Positions 9,199-18,277 are shown, counted from the stretch's first letter. The stretch: DNA of 64,000 nt from CAIZGX01 sp039805165 (GCA_039805165.1 JBDLUS010000191.1:1-64000); one strand, 5' to 3'. Numbers and translations are program-made. Notes: generated by a model from the sequence alone, not told the origin.

Positions 9199-9742
9199 TG
9201 TTTGTCGTGTTAAAATTACCTGAAGTCTGATTGATTTCATAGTTGGAAAAGTTGCCGTTGCTGCGCAAACCTTTTCCTTCAAGCATGCTGTTTTCAGAAC
9301 TTATCTTCACAAAATCGGGCGTGTAGACCAAATCAGAATCGAGGTAAAATGTGAGTGAGTTCGTTTCGAGTTTTTCTTTTTTCCAATTCTCTAAAACCAA
9401 ATCGCCTTTGGTCCAAAGCGTGTTGCTCTTCTGCGAGAAAATGGCTTCGTTTCCTTTCATAGTTCCTGTGTATTGCCCTAACGAGTCGAAGAATTCAATA
9501 TGAAACGTTTTCGGAGCAATTAAATACGAACTGTCGCTGACATACTGATCCATTTGTAGCGCGTAAATTTTAGTACGAACAACCCCGTCGATAGAATAAC
9601 TAAACACAGAGTTGAAGGTGCTTTGAACAGGGACAAGCTTAGGGTCAGTAATGGCTTTGATTTCTGAAATTTCATTTTGACATCCGATCAAAATGAACAC
9701 TGCTGCAATGGCAGCGAATATTTTTCGAGCGGGATCAATCAT
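9191..9742 (-). CDS. lptC: LPS export periplasmic lipoprotein LptC
   Basis: The 183-residue product has a lipoprotein signal with lipobox LIGC (Cys21). The body is a beta-rich OstA/LptC-like domain with repeated strands and turns (AIFSQKSNTLWTKGDLVLE near 110-128, then a region ending LEGKGLRSNGNFSNYEI). LptC links the inner-membrane LptBFG pump to the LptA bridge that carries lipopolysaccharide. It starts within the last bases of the outer-membrane protein gene (overlap 8 bp), in a tightly packed operon with coaX upstream and the CNNM/CorC gene downstream, an order I recall as common in Flavobacteriales. Confidence 0.85.
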   Translation of the reverse strand: MIDPARKIFAAIAAVFILIGCQNEISEIKAITDPKLVPVQSTFNSVFSYSIDGVVRTKIYALQMDQYVSDSSYLIAPKTFHIEFFDSLGQYTGTMKGNEAIFSQKSNTLWTKGDLVLENWKKEKLETNSLTFYLDSDLVYTPDFVKISSENSMLEGKGLRSNGNFSNYEINQTSGNFNTTNNE

Positions 9743-11096
9743 ACTTTCTCTGAACGAACCAACGCTCGAACGGATGAAGTTTAAATCCTACGAGGAAGGA
9801 AGCGTAGTTTTCTTTTGTTGCCGTCTCTATTGCGTTACCGTATGTGCCGAATTCAGCAGAGAGGCAAATTGTACTTGTAGTTTTCGAAGATCGCATAGGC
9901 ATTTGCAATCCACAAGTAAATGCTTCTTGAATAATGTTGTTTCCATTCAAGCCAACATAAGTTTCAGAAGACTTCATACCTAAGCGATACGTACATGCCC
10001 CGAAGTAATTGTTTTCACCACCGTTCGCATTGGGTATGTATTCCAAACCTAATCCAAAGCTCGTTGAATTGTGGAAACTCTGATTTGAAACTTGAATCAG
10101 GGAGTTTAAATTTTCAATTGACTTCCAGTCTTGCTGACGGTAAGATGCACTCAATGATAGTGTTCCTGATTTTTTGAATTCATGCGAAACCGCGGCGCCA
10201 ATTTGTATTTTTTGTGGAAGGGTAAAGGACAAGTTCGTATAAGTCGTATCCAAGACAGTAAGCACAGCTAATTCGATTCCTGAAACGGTGCGGGTAGACT
10301 GACGAATGTCTTGCACGTCTGGATTTATGTTGTTCTCTAACTCGTATGTTCCTGCAAGGTGGAACCAAGTGGAACGCGAAACTTTTCCGGCTGATTTTCT
10401 TTGGTGAATAGGAAAAGAGTAGTGAGCACCGAAAGTGAAATTCGCGTCAGAAAATGTTTTGCGATTAGTAATCTTACTGTTGTAAATTGAAGTATTGTCG
10501 AAGACAATTCGATCAACTTGAAGAATAGAACCAAATCTAAAATTTAAGTTGCTACCAATCGAAAGCGTATGTGTTCGTGAATGGGTGCTATCTGAATAAA
10601 GAATGAACGTTCTTGCCAGACCCAATTGAACCTTATTCACACCACCTTCACCGGTGTAACTGTTTTTAGCACTTACACTATCATTAACAACATTTGCACT
10701 CGAGAATTGATAACCAACAATGCTTTCTGGAGTAATACCCATTGCAAAGCCCCATTTGCTTCCTGTGCGTTTGAAACCGAAGGCTACCTCACCAATCTGA
10801 CCGCCCAAGTAATTTGTTTCTCCTGAATTTGAAAGTAATTGAGAGCTTTTTGCAAAAACGCTTCCTTGAAATGTAGTTTCAGAAAATAAAGCGAACGAAG
10901 CCGGATTAGATAAATTCACTCCAGATAGATCAGGAAGAGCAATGGATGCATTACCCATTGCGCTGTAGCGCGGATTAAATCCAATTTCGGTTAAACCAAT
11001 TCCAAATCTTGAGTAGGGCGAATTCACAGGAATTTGAGCTTGCATGCGCGTGCAAATTGCCGAAATCAAAACAAGAAAAATATATTTAAGATTCAT
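9735..11096 (-). CDS. Predicted outer-membrane beta-barrel protein
   Basis: The 453-residue product has a signal peptide ending MQAQ, with cleavage likely before Gln. The mature N-terminus (IPVNSPYSRFGIGL, then NPRYSAMGNASIALPD and SNPASFALF) matches the start of FadL/PorV-like Bacteroidota barrel proteins, and the rest is amphipathic strands. I chose the ATG at 11096, which gives a proper signal peptide; it overlaps the coaX end by 11 bp. The ligand is unknown. Its place between coaX and lptC in one operon is conserved in my memory of related genomes, so it may belong to envelope assembly. Confidence 0.75.
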   Translation of the reverse strand: MNLKYIFLVLISAICTRMQAQIPVNSPYSRFGIGLTEIGFNPRYSAMGNASIALPDLSGVNLSNPASFALFSETTFQGSVFAKSSQLLSNSGETNYLGGQIGEVAFGFKRTGSKWGFAMGITPESIVGYQFSSANVVNDSVSAKNSYTGEGGVNKVQLGLARTFILYSDSTHSRTHTLSIGSNLNFRFGSILQVDRIVFDNTSIYNSKITNRKTFSDANFTFGAHYSFPIHQRKSAGKVSRSTWFHLAGTYELENNINPDVQDIRQSTRTVSGIELAVLTVLDTTYTNLSFTLPQKIQIGAAVSHEFKKSGTLSLSASYRQQDWKSIENLNSLIQVSNQSFHNSTSFGLGLEYIPNANGGENNYFGACTYRLGMKSSETYVGLNGNNIIQEAFTCGLQMPMRSSKTTSTICLSAEFGTYGNAIETATKENYASFLVGFKLHPFERWFVQRKYD

Positions 11097-11796
11097 TCGC
11101 ACAAGAGATGGCATAAAGTCCAATTAATGTTAAATTCAATTCTACAAAGATGCGGTAATTAAGCTGTTTAGCAAAATGCACGGCGTCGGTACCCGTAAAT
11201 ACAAGTTGAATATCTGGAAATAGGCTCATTGCCTCGACAATGTATCCTTTCAGCTCAGACAGAATTCCGAAATTCACGCTGCTAAGCATTGCACCTGTGG
11301 TTGAGTTTTGGAATGCTTCCAAAGATTCTTCAAAATTTATTTGAGGAAGTTTTCCAGTAAATTCATTCATCGCGCGAAGTCGAGATTGCGCACCCAAGGA
11401 AATAACTCCAGAGTGCAGCGAATTATCTTTTGCAATTGAGTAGGTAATGCACGTGCCGAAATCTATGATAAGACTTGTTGCTCCTTGAGATAATCTCGAA
11501 GCCCCCGCAACATTGGCCAATCGATCTTTACCAGCCTCGCCTGAAGTGTAGTGGTAGATCGGAAAATTTTCAGTAGGAATAACTCTGCAAAAGGAAAACT
11601 GATTCAAGAATTCGATTTGCTCGGCCTCACTACGAACTGAAGAATAGAAAAAAGGTAAGTTGTGTTTTAAATGCAATTGATGTAGTTCAGAACTAATATT
11701 TTCATCAAGAATTCTTCCCGATTCAACAAATGATTCATTCACGAAAAGCCCCCATTTCAGTGAGGTGTTGCCTTGGTCTAATACAATGCAATTCAT
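11086..11796 (-). CDS. coaX: Type III pantothenate kinase
   Basis: The 236-residue product phosphorylates pantothenate, the first step of coenzyme A synthesis. Type III signatures are present: DQGNTSLKWG (7-16, phosphate-binding), the GKDR motif (89-92) with the presumed catalytic Asp91, and IDFGTCITY (111-119). Then comes ISLGAQSRLRAM, with residues that in the family contact pantothenate. Length is slightly below the usual ~250. It lies 9 bp downstream of the T9SS type B gene and overlaps the next gene. Confidence 0.92.
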   Translation of the reverse strand: MNCIVLDQGNTSLKWGLFVNESFVESGRILDENISSELHQLHLKHNLPFFYSSVRSEAEQIEFLNQFSFCRVIPTENFPIYHYTSGEAGKDRLANVAGASRLSQGATSLIIDFGTCITYSIAKDNSLHSGVISLGAQSRLRAMNEFTGKLPQINFEESLEAFQNSTTGAMLSSVNFGILSELKGYIVEAMSLFPDIQLVFTGTDAVHFAKQLNYRIFVELNLTLIGLYAISCANES

Positions 11797-11805
11797 TGGT
11801 AAGGA

Positions 11806-13884
11806 CTAGTTTTTAAGCACAGTGATTGTACCCCTGCGTTCGTACAAAACGCCTATTCCATTTTTCACAGTGATGTAGTACACGTATGCATTTTCATGAA
11901 CGTAATCACCTCCGTTAATTTTACCATCCCATTTATCTGAGAGCTTGTTCGTTTCAAAAATATAGTCACCCCATCTGCTGAAAATATTCATCGTGTATTG
12001 TGTGGTATCTGCGAAAGAAATGACCGGGTAAAACAATTCATTTTCACCATTGATCATCATCGCATTTGGAACCCAAATGAGAGGCTCCTGATCCAAACAT
12101 TTTTTGTTGCTATACGATGAAAATGTTTCATTTGGGAAATAGCTTATTGGTTCTGAATACGCCTTAATGCGATAGCAGAATTGTCCTTTTGAAGAAAGGA
12201 AGGGTTCGAGGTCGTCTTGGAAATACAAATAGTTCGAAGGCCCTGTAGACGCTTGAGTTTCCGCTGCACCGTCTACAGATCGGAGGACTTCGTATTCTTG
12301 AACACCATTCTCCCAATCTTCGTATTTCGACCAGTTCAAACTGTTCAATAACAATTCAGAATTGTTCGCTCCGCGCAAACGAATGTTTTTTCCAACATTG
12401 GTTGTGTCGAGGTAATAGCCACAAGGGTTTTGTACAACAACGCGATAATCATAAATGATGTCATCTGAATTTACATCCGTGTCAGTGAAAACAATATTCG
12501 TGGCAGATTGGGTAATGTCTAGACGGTATTCCCAATCGTATGGAGGGTATAGATTTTTTCGTTGAAGAATGTACTTATGTGGCACCAATGTCGCTTCTGA
12601 TCGAACTGTAATGTCTATGGTTTTAGAACTATTTACACTAACCGAGGTAATGTAATTAATGCTCGGGGGTGTTGGGTACGAAACGTTTATTGATTGAATA
12701 TTTGATGCTGAAGTTAATCCTGCAGTGGAGTACGCGATCACCCCGTAGTAATTCAATCCGGAAGATATAGATGAGAATTCGTGAGTGCCTTGAAGAGTGC
12801 TTCCGTTCACGGTGTCTACCGGATTGAAATTCACACCGTCGGCACTGTGCATAAGAACATAATAATCTACACCCGAATTCCAGCCGGAATAAGCACTCCA
12901 AGAAAAGTCAATGCTGTTTTCACAAAGCGTGTATGTTGACGGGCTTAAGAAAATCGTGCAGTTGCAGACACTACCCGTTGGGCTCGTGTTTGGGCTGGGA
13001 GGAGTTCCTGTATAACAAGTGTCAATGGCAGATAACAAATAACATTCAGGACCGGTGCTTGGAGTTGATAGCAAGTCGCTGAATAAGGTTGTGTTTATTC
13101 CGAAAACGGTGTCTATTAAGTTAACTGTTGAACCACTGCAAGAATAAACAATGTATCCGTCAGTGTCGCCTGAGGGATTTACATTCCAATTCAATTCAGC
13201 CTGACCTGTTGCTGGGTTTACGGTTACACTGGTGACAGTAGGAATTGCAGGTGCTGTTTGGTCATAAAAAATTCCGCTAGCAATATTGCTTGCGAAGTCA
13301 CAATTCGGAAGACCGCTGTATCTAATTTGGAAATTTAATTGTTCTCCACAAACGGTCACTTCATAATCAAATGATGTACTTGCGCCGGGTAGTGTTGCAA
13401 TTTTACTCCACAGACCAACAGGATATTCTAACCAAACATCGGCATTTACTGCAGCTAACCAGGCAGCGTTGTTCGTTGGTGAGTTCCACTGGAGGTTAGC
13501 GAATCCGGGGGGAGAAACAGAAGGAGATGCGGTTAAAAAGGTGCTGCAAAAAGTTGCGGAATTAGTATAGTTCGGAACTCCGCTAACTAAATCTTCTGAT
13601 GAAATAAATACACAAACAGACGAGGCACTAGCGTCGACATTTGAATAAACGAAAGTGCCCGATAAATTGGTAGTTTGTGCTATTTCTGAAAGGTTCCCAG
13701 TGGCATCAGTCGCATAAATATGATTCGCTGCAAATGTGATTGGGTTTGGAGTGGTGTACCAAGAGATTGAAACACTTGTACCTTGTACCTCAAGGCAGGT
13801 AATGGTCGCCAGGGATTGACCATTACTAGAACGGGTAAATAATAATCCGAAGACTACAAGGCAAAGTATAAAGTACTTGTTCAT
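11806..13884 (-). CDS. Secreted multi-domain protein with T9SS type B sorting domain
   Basis: The 692-residue product has a signal peptide (~1-22, ending SSNGQ), several fibronectin type III-like stretches (~130-600, e.g. AELNWNVNPSGDTDGYIVYS), and a gliding-motility-associated C-terminal (CHU_C, T9SS type B) domain in the last ~85 residues (VPNAMMINGENELFYP, FSRWGDYIFETN, WDGKINGGDYV, AYVYYITVKN). The protein should be exported by Sec and then across the outer membrane by the T9SS encoded elsewhere in this window. The function is unknown; FnIII cargo is often adhesive or structural. A perfect -7 box lies just upstream. It heads the coaX-lptC-ppiD gene run. Confidence 0.88.
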   Translation of the reverse strand: MNKYFILCLVVFGLLFTRSSNGQSLATITCLEVQGTSVSISWYTTPNPITFAANHIYATDATGNLSEIAQTTNLSGTFVYSNVDASASSVCVFISSEDLVSGVPNYTNSATFCSTFLTASPSVSPPGFANLQWNSPTNNAAWLAAVNADVWLEYPVGLWSKIATLPGASTSFDYEVTVCGEQLNFQIRYSGLPNCDFASNIASGIFYDQTAPAIPTVTSVTVNPATGQAELNWNVNPSGDTDGYIVYSCSGSTVNLIDTVFGINTTLFSDLLSTPSTGPECYLLSAIDTCYTGTPPSPNTSPTGSVCNCTIFLSPSTYTLCENSIDFSWSAYSGWNSGVDYYVLMHSADGVNFNPVDTVNGSTLQGTHEFSSISSGLNYYGVIAYSTAGLTSASNIQSINVSYPTPPSINYITSVSVNSSKTIDITVRSEATLVPHKYILQRKNLYPPYDWEYRLDITQSATNIVFTDTDVNSDDIIYDYRVVVQNPCGYYLDTTNVGKNIRLRGANNSELLLNSLNWSKYEDWENGVQEYEVLRSVDGAAETQASTGPSNYLYFQDDLEPFLSSKGQFCYRIKAYSEPISYFPNETFSSYSNKKCLDQEPLIWVPNAMMINGENELFYPVISFADTTQYTMNIFSRWGDYIFETNKLSDKWDGKINGGDYVHENAYVYYITVKNGIGVLYERRGTITVLKN

Positions 13885-13898
13885 TTTTTAGAAGAGTG

Positions 13899-13906
13899 CA
13901 AAAATA
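13899..13906 (-). promoter_or_regulatory. Candidate -7 box for the T9SS type B gene and its operon
   Basis: Reading on the minus strand, TATTTTTG matches the Bacteroidota -7 consensus TAnnTTTG exactly, 14 nt upstream of the ATG. I see no clear TTTG at the -33 distance, so the call rests on one box. Confidence 0.45.
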
Positions 13907-13943
13907 GGCCTTCGGTTGCATACATGGCCATTCTCAAACGGAA

Positions 13944-14888
13944 TTAAAATGAAATATTGCCCATATTTTTTTGAGCCTCTTGGAATTCTGAAATGGTTTG
14001 GTCAATTACCTCTTTCGCAGAAACAATTTCTTTTATTCGAGCACTTACTTGACCTATTTCCAATTCGCCTTCTTCAAGGTCACCCAATGACATACCTTTT
14101 TTGGCACGTCCTCTCCCTAATAAATTCTTCAAATCGTCAATGCTAGCGCCCGTTTCGTAGGCATTTACAACTGCTTTGAAAAATGGGCTGTTCAGCAACC
14201 GAACGGGAGTTATTTCATGAAGTGTAAGCTTCGTGTCTCCTTCTTTGGCATGCAAAATTGCATTCTTGAAATTCTCATGCGCAGCAGATTCTTGCGTCAT
14301 AACAAAGCGAGAGCCCATTTGCACGCCATGTGCACCAAGTGCCATAGCAGCAAGCATACTTTTTCCGCAAGAAATTCCGCCTGCGGCAATAACTGGAATT
14401 GTGACTGTTTCAACGACACTTGGAATTAAACAAAGTGTGGTTGTTTCTTCTCTTCCGTTGTGTCCACCTGCCTCGAAGCCTTCGGCTACAATTGCGTCCA
14501 CACCAGCTTCTTGCGACTTCAAGGCGAAAGCGCTGCTACTCACAACATGGGCAACTTTTATTCCTGAAGACTTTAATCTTTCTGTGTATTTCTTTGGACT
14601 TCCTGCGGAGGTAAATACAATTGGAACTCGGTATTTTTCAATTAGAGCAATGTGTTCTTCAATGTTAGGGTAGAGAAGCGGAAGGTTTACCCCGAAAGGT
14701 TTATCGGTAAGCACGTGGCAATTTTTAATCTCTTCTTCGAGTTGATCGGGATACATAGATCCGGCACCGAGTAAGCCTAAACCGCCCGCATTGGAAACTG
14801 CCGATACCAGTTTCGCTCCGGTGCACCAGATCATTCCACCTTGAATTACGGGGTACTTAATTCCAAAAAGTTGACTAACTGAGTTCAT
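13944..14888 (-). CDS. Nitronate monooxygenase / FabK-like flavoenzyme
   Basis: The 314-residue product is a TIM-barrel FMN protein. Motifs: KYPVIQGGMIWCTG at the N-terminus, NAGGLGLLGAGS, PFGVNLPLL, then AEGFEAGGHNGREE near 135-148 and the FMN-phosphate loop VIAAGGIS followed by GAHGVQMGSRF. The family includes nitronate monooxygenase (2-nitropropane dioxygenase) and the enoyl-ACP reductase FabK; the two cannot be separated by eye. The AGGHNGREETTT stretch is the variant I recall from Bacteroidota proteins annotated as nitronate monooxygenases. It is transcribed alone on the minus strand, divergent from the PorG-like gene. Confidence 0.82.
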   Translation of the reverse strand: MNSVSQLFGIKYPVIQGGMIWCTGAKLVSAVSNAGGLGLLGAGSMYPDQLEEEIKNCHVLTDKPFGVNLPLLYPNIEEHIALIEKYRVPIVFTSAGSPKKYTERLKSSGIKVAHVVSSSAFALKSQEAGVDAIVAEGFEAGGHNGREETTTLCLIPSVVETVTIPVIAAGGISCGKSMLAAMALGAHGVQMGSRFVMTQESAAHENFKNAILHAKEGDTKLTLHEITPVRLLNSPFFKAVVNAYETGASIDDLKNLLGRGRAKKGMSLGDLEEGELEIGQVSARIKEIVSAKEVIDQTISEFQEAQKNMGNISF

Positions 14889-14968
14889 GTTTAAATTTTC
14901 CCCAAAAATGCGAAAAACAATTGAGTGTCAGAAATTGTTGATTATCTTAGCGAACGACTTTACCCAAA

Positions 14969-15982
14969 ATGAAAAAAATACTATTCTTTTTTAGCTTGGT
15001 TTTAGTGCTCGCAGCATCAGAAGCAACGGCTCAATACCGTTGGGATTTTGGATTAAAAGTGGGCGCTTCGAACTACCTCGGAGACATTGGAGGTAAATAT
15101 CTTCCACGAAGAGATTTCGTTGTGGATATGCATCTGGTGTCAACTCGAATGTCTGCAGGTGCATACATGCGCTACAAAGTGAATAAGCGTTTAGCTTTTT
15201 CAGCTAATTTCGATTGGATTCGCATTACAGACAGAGACGCATACACCACCTACGCTCCACGTCGTGCTCGCAACGCAAATTTTCAAAATGACTTATTAGA
15301 GTTAGGTGGTCGCGCTGAAATGACCATTTGGTATGACAACGATGTTGGAAACAAAGGGTATTACAATCCAGATTTCAAAGTCTTCTTGTTTGCCGGACTC
15401 GCAGGTTACTCATCAAATCCGAAAGGACAGATTTACAACAATGGTGAAGTTCAGTACGGGGGAGAATGGTTCGAATTACGTGATTGGAAAACCGAAGGGC
15501 AGAAGGAATCATATGCTAAATATGGTTTAGCAATTCCAGCCGGTATTGGCGCGTATTTCACCTACAATAAAAAGTGGAGAGTGCAGTGGGATTTAAGTTG
15601 GAGAACGGTGTTCACGGATTATTTAGATGATATTTCAACCGTATACACCACACCAAATTCAGATGATTCACGAATTGGAAATACAGGAGAGTCTCTAGCC
15701 TATGAATACGTGAACAATCAGACTTATCAGGCATTGTTAGACGGTTTGGTTGCAGAAAATCCTGAGTATACAGCTGCGGATTTATCGATTGAGAATTTCC
15801 AAATTGCACCAGCAGGCGCAACGTATCAATCTCCGAGAGGGAATGCAACAAACAACGATAGCTATCTAACCACTCAATTAACTGTTACAAGAGTCGTACG
15901 TGGAAGATCGAGCTTCTACAAGTCGAAATATAGTTACATGAAAGGAAAGCCTGGAGTTAGAAAGTCTAGAGCAAAGTTCTAA
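14969..15982 (+). CDS. PorG-like (DUF6089-like) outer-membrane barrel protein
   Basis: The 337-residue product has a signal peptide ending EATAQ (cleavage after ~residue 21) and begins with a barrel strand WDFGLKVGASNYLGDIGG, a signature I associate with DUF6089/PorG proteins of the type IX secretion system. Further strands (FKVFLFAGLAGY, IPAGIGAYFTYNKKWRVQWD) and a basic end (RKSRAKF) fit that family. A long acidic insert near 230-290 is not explained. PorG is thought to sit in the outer membrane next to the GldK/PorK-N ring; calling this one the true T9SS component is inference. A TATCTTAG box lies ~20 bp upstream. It converges on the glycosyltransferase gene with 2 bp between stops. Confidence 0.6.
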   Translation: MKKILFFFSLVLVLAASEATAQYRWDFGLKVGASNYLGDIGGKYLPRRDFVVDMHLVSTRMSAGAYMRYKVNKRLAFSANFDWIRITDRDAYTTYAPRRARNANFQNDLLELGGRAEMTIWYDNDVGNKGYYNPDFKVFLFAGLAGYSSNPKGQIYNNGEVQYGGEWFELRDWKTEGQKESYAKYGLAIPAGIGAYFTYNKKWRVQWDLSWRTVFTDYLDDISTVYTTPNSDDSRIGNTGESLAYEYVNNQTYQALLDGLVAENPEYTAADLSIENFQIAPAGATYQSPRGNATNNDSYLTTQLTVTRVVRGRSSFYKSKYSYMKGKPGVRKSRAKF

Positions 15983-15984
15983 GA

Positions 15985-16812
15985 CTATAAATATTGAATC
16001 AATTTCGAGAGTGGTTTACGCAGCAGCGTAAACCACTTTGGTTTTAGGCCATTTATTTTCCACGCCAAGCGATCCTCTCTGTTCGCGCGAATGCGATTTT
16101 TTAGACTAACGTTACTAACTCCTCCAGCACGCATGTGTATCATTACCTTCGGCAGATGCACGGCGCTGCATGATTCCTTGAAAAGAAATCTTAGCATCAG
16201 TTCATAGTCAGCGGCGCTTTTGAATTGAGTGTCGAACTTTCCGAATTTGTCGTAACACGATTTCCGAACGAAAAAAGTCGGGTGAGGGGGCATCCAGCCT
16301 TTTAAGAAGTTTTGTTTTCGGAATGATCCGCTTCGCCATTTGCGAACGATTTTAGAAGTATCAATGGGATCAACATAATTCAAATCACCATATAGGCAAT
16401 CCGTATTGTTTTGCTGAAAAGCTCGCACGACCTCTTCAATAATATCATTGGAACAATAGAAATCATCACTGTTCAGAACCCCAATAACTTCTCCAGTGGC
16501 CATCGCTAACCCCTTATTCATGGCGTCGTAAATGCCTTTATCTCTTTCGCACAAAAATTTAGTGACCACTCCTTGCGAAGCACCTTTCGAAGCATCTTGT
16601 GCAACATCTTTCTTCGAACCTTGCGAAGCATCTTGTGAAACATCTTTCGCAGAATCTAGAAATTGTTTCACAATTTCTATCGTTCCATCACTTGAATTTC
16701 CATCGACAACGATATACTCGATGTCTTTGTATGTTTGAGACTGAACAGATTTTAAGGTGTCTGCAATGGTTCTTGCACTGTTGTAACTTACAGTTATGAG
16801 ACTAACCTTCAT
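15985..16812 (-). CDS. Family 2 glycosyltransferase with a repetitive in-frame insert
   Basis: The 275-residue product has a GT-A fold: SLITVSYNSARTI at the N-terminus, IVVDGNSSDGT (34-44), the acceptor-site motif ERDKGIYDAMNKG (89-101) and LNSDD near 116 as the metal-binding motif. No membrane segment is evident. Residues ~53-81 are a low-complexity block of KDV, QDAS and QG units that replaces the short loop normally found between the second helix and the third strand. The DNA of this insert is repetitive and partly matches a repeat at 43008-43026 (see repeat entries). It is the last gene of the DUF6029/Omp28/barrel operon, 5 bp after the barrel gene, so its sugar product may be envelope related. 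The sugar substrate is unknown. Confidence 0.88.
   Translation of the reverse strand: MKVSLITVSYNSARTIADTLKSVQSQTYKDIEYIVVDGNSSDGTIEIVKQFLDSAKDVSQDASQGSKKDVAQDASKGASQGVVTKFLCERDKGIYDAMNKGLAMATGEVIGVLNSDDFYCSNDIIEEVVRAFQQNNTDCLYGDLNYVDPIDTSKIVRKWRSGSFRKQNFLKGWMPPHPTFFVRKSCYDKFGKFDTQFKSAADYELMLRFLFKESCSAVHLPKVMIHMRAGGVSNVSLKNRIRANREDRLAWKINGLKPKWFTLLRKPLSKLIQYL
16010..16037. terminator. Hairpin inside the 3' end of the glycosyltransferase gene, possible terminator of the PorG-like gene
   Basis: A 12-bp perfect stem (16010-16021 and 16026-16037) with an AGCA loop begins 28 bp past the plus-strand stop at 15982 and lies within the last codons of the opposing glycosyltransferase gene. A weak T-rich tail follows on the plus strand. 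Confidence 0.4.
16570..16656 (-). repeat. In-frame repeat block in the glycosyltransferase gene
   Basis: Two 24-bp copies, 16588-16611 and 16624-16647, match at 23 of 24 bases and are exactly 36 bp (12 codons) apart. A diverged partial copy precedes them near 16571-16587. The block encodes residues ~53-81, a run of KDV, QDAS and QG units. A 19-bp piece at its end (16639-16657) recurs exactly at 43008-43026. Confidence 0.85.
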
Positions 16813-16817
16813 TGGGC

Positions 16818-17420
16818 TTAGAAGTTCCTCCCAATTAGGAAATAAAGCACTTGATTGTAATTTCCTTTTTCGTAGTAGGAGTTTGGATTAGCAAAATTCG
16901 GAGAAGGGCGTGTTGGTACCATACTCGAAGAGAATCGCCCTTCAATGAAAAAGTGATCGCCCATTTGCAAAGTAGCGCCTACGGTAATTCCAACATCGTA
17001 ATTACGAAAGGCAGGATTCACATCATATGTTAAGGCGTTCGCAAGAATGTCTTGCTTAATCAAACGACCATAATACACACCAGTTAGAAATGTGAACGGT
17101 CCATTTTGAAAAGAGTATTGCACAGGTACCTCAATGTATCTTAATCGATAGGCAAAGGTGTTGAAATTTAGCGTGTCGCGCTTAGTGCGAGAACCTTTGT
17201 CTGCGTAATTAAGTCCAATACGAAAGCCGTTTTTCGAAGAAAGCGGTGCACTTACAAAAGCACCTCCAGTAATTCCAAATTTGTCCCAACCACCAAGCCC
17301 ATCACCACTAATCTGAGAAGTAGTCATCCCAAAAGAAACGCCTGCTTTGAATGCTTGCTGAGCGTTGCTTTCAAACGAAAGCAAAAAGAGAAATAGAAGA
17401 ATTAGTTTAGTTGATTTCAT
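16818..17420 (-). CDS. Small outer-membrane beta-barrel protein (porin-family/PorT-like)
   Basis: The 200-residue product has a signal peptide ending SNAQ and an eight-strand-like barrel pattern (FKAGVSFGMTTSQI, GFRIGLNYADKGS, LRYIEVPVQYSF, FTFLTGVYYGRL, and the terminal YFLIGRNF ending in Phe). It fits the outer-membrane beta-barrel domain shared by PorT-like proteins. I chose the ATG at 17420 (MKSTKLILL); one 12 bp upstream is possible. Either start overlaps the Omp28-like gene, so the two are probably translationally coupled. Confidence 0.72.
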   Translation of the reverse strand: MKSTKLILLFLFLLSFESNAQQAFKAGVSFGMTTSQISGDGLGGWDKFGITGGAFVSAPLSSKNGFRIGLNYADKGSRTKRDTLNFNTFAYRLRYIEVPVQYSFQNGPFTFLTGVYYGRLIKQDILANALTYDVNPAFRNYDVGITVGATLQMGDHFFIEGRFSSSMVPTRPSPNFANPNSYYEKGNYNQVLYFLIGRNF

Positions 17421-18276
17421 ATTCAATCGCATTCAACACTTCATGGCTGTTTGCATCAACCAAATAGCCAACCACGGTCATATTTGTTGGAACCCAATTT
17501 GCTTGAAGTGGAATAGTAAAACTGTTGGTTGAAGAATATCCAGTTGAAGGGCTATTTATAACAAGATTCCCCATAGGTTCGGTGACATTGGTGCGTAGAA
17601 CATGCTCGTGCTCATATTCCTCAATTTCAGAAGGAGTTTGACTGTAATCTTCTTGAGCGCTTATGATATGATTCTCAACCAAAAGAACTACGAGATTAAC
17701 GTTGCCCGTGTAATCTCCAATAAATTGCGAGTTCATGTGGATGTTAAGAACGTTGTCTGCTGCGACATATTCGCAGTTGGCCTGCAATGCTACAGGAGTT
17801 GAAACGTTCAATCGATTGGTAACAATACTCTGCCAACTGCTTGGGTTTGCAGGATCGAGGTATTCATAACTGCTTAATCCTCCTAGGCGATCAATTCGAG
17901 CAGTTGGATTGAATCCTCCGTTCAACTGAGCCCAGTATACATTGCCAACAGGAGTGGTATAATCAGTTTGAAACAAAGTTCCCCCAGTAGCAGCAAGAGA
18001 TCCTGCATGAATAGCGACAGTAACCATGCGCTCTCCTAATTGGGCGTCGAGTTCTAAAGCAAGTGCAGTCGAAGGCGGACAAAAACCGCAAAGGTGACCA
18101 GTAAATTCTTCGAATAGAACATTTCGATTTGCCTCAGTGGTGGTATTAAAGGTCGGTGCTGGTCCGTATAAATCATCACGGTATTTGTTCTTTGCTACAG
18201 TAACCGGATTCTCAATACGGTCGCAAGCTCCGAACAAAAGAGCTGCGGCAAGTAGGATAAAGTAATTCTTTTTCAT
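17407..18276 (-). CDS. Omp28-related lipoprotein with thioredoxin-like CxxC
   Basis: The 289-residue product is a predicted lipoprotein (lipobox FGAC, Cys18). Residues 53-70 read VLFEEFTGHLCGFCPPST, which places a thioredoxin-like CGFC pair (Cys63, Cys66) in the context typical of Omp28-related proteins, known from Porphyromonas. The C-terminal half is beta-rich (NLVVLLVENHIIS, MTVVGYLVDANSHEVL). The CxxC suggests thiol-disulfide exchange or metal binding at the envelope, but no activity is established from sequence. It starts 1 bp after the DUF6029 gene ends. Confidence 0.85.
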   Translation of the reverse strand: MKKNYFILLAAALLFGACDRIENPVTVAKNKYRDDLYGPAPTFNTTTEANRNVLFEEFTGHLCGFCPPSTALALELDAQLGERMVTVAIHAGSLAATGGTLFQTDYTTPVGNVYWAQLNGGFNPTARIDRLGGLSSYEYLDPANPSSWQSIVTNRLNVSTPVALQANCEYVAADNVLNIHMNSQFIGDYTGNVNLVVLLVENHIISAQEDYSQTPSEIEEYEHEHVLRTNVTEPMGNLVINSPSTGYSSTNSFTIPLQANWVPTNMTVVGYLVDANSHEVLNAIEYEIN

Positions 18277-18277
18277 A

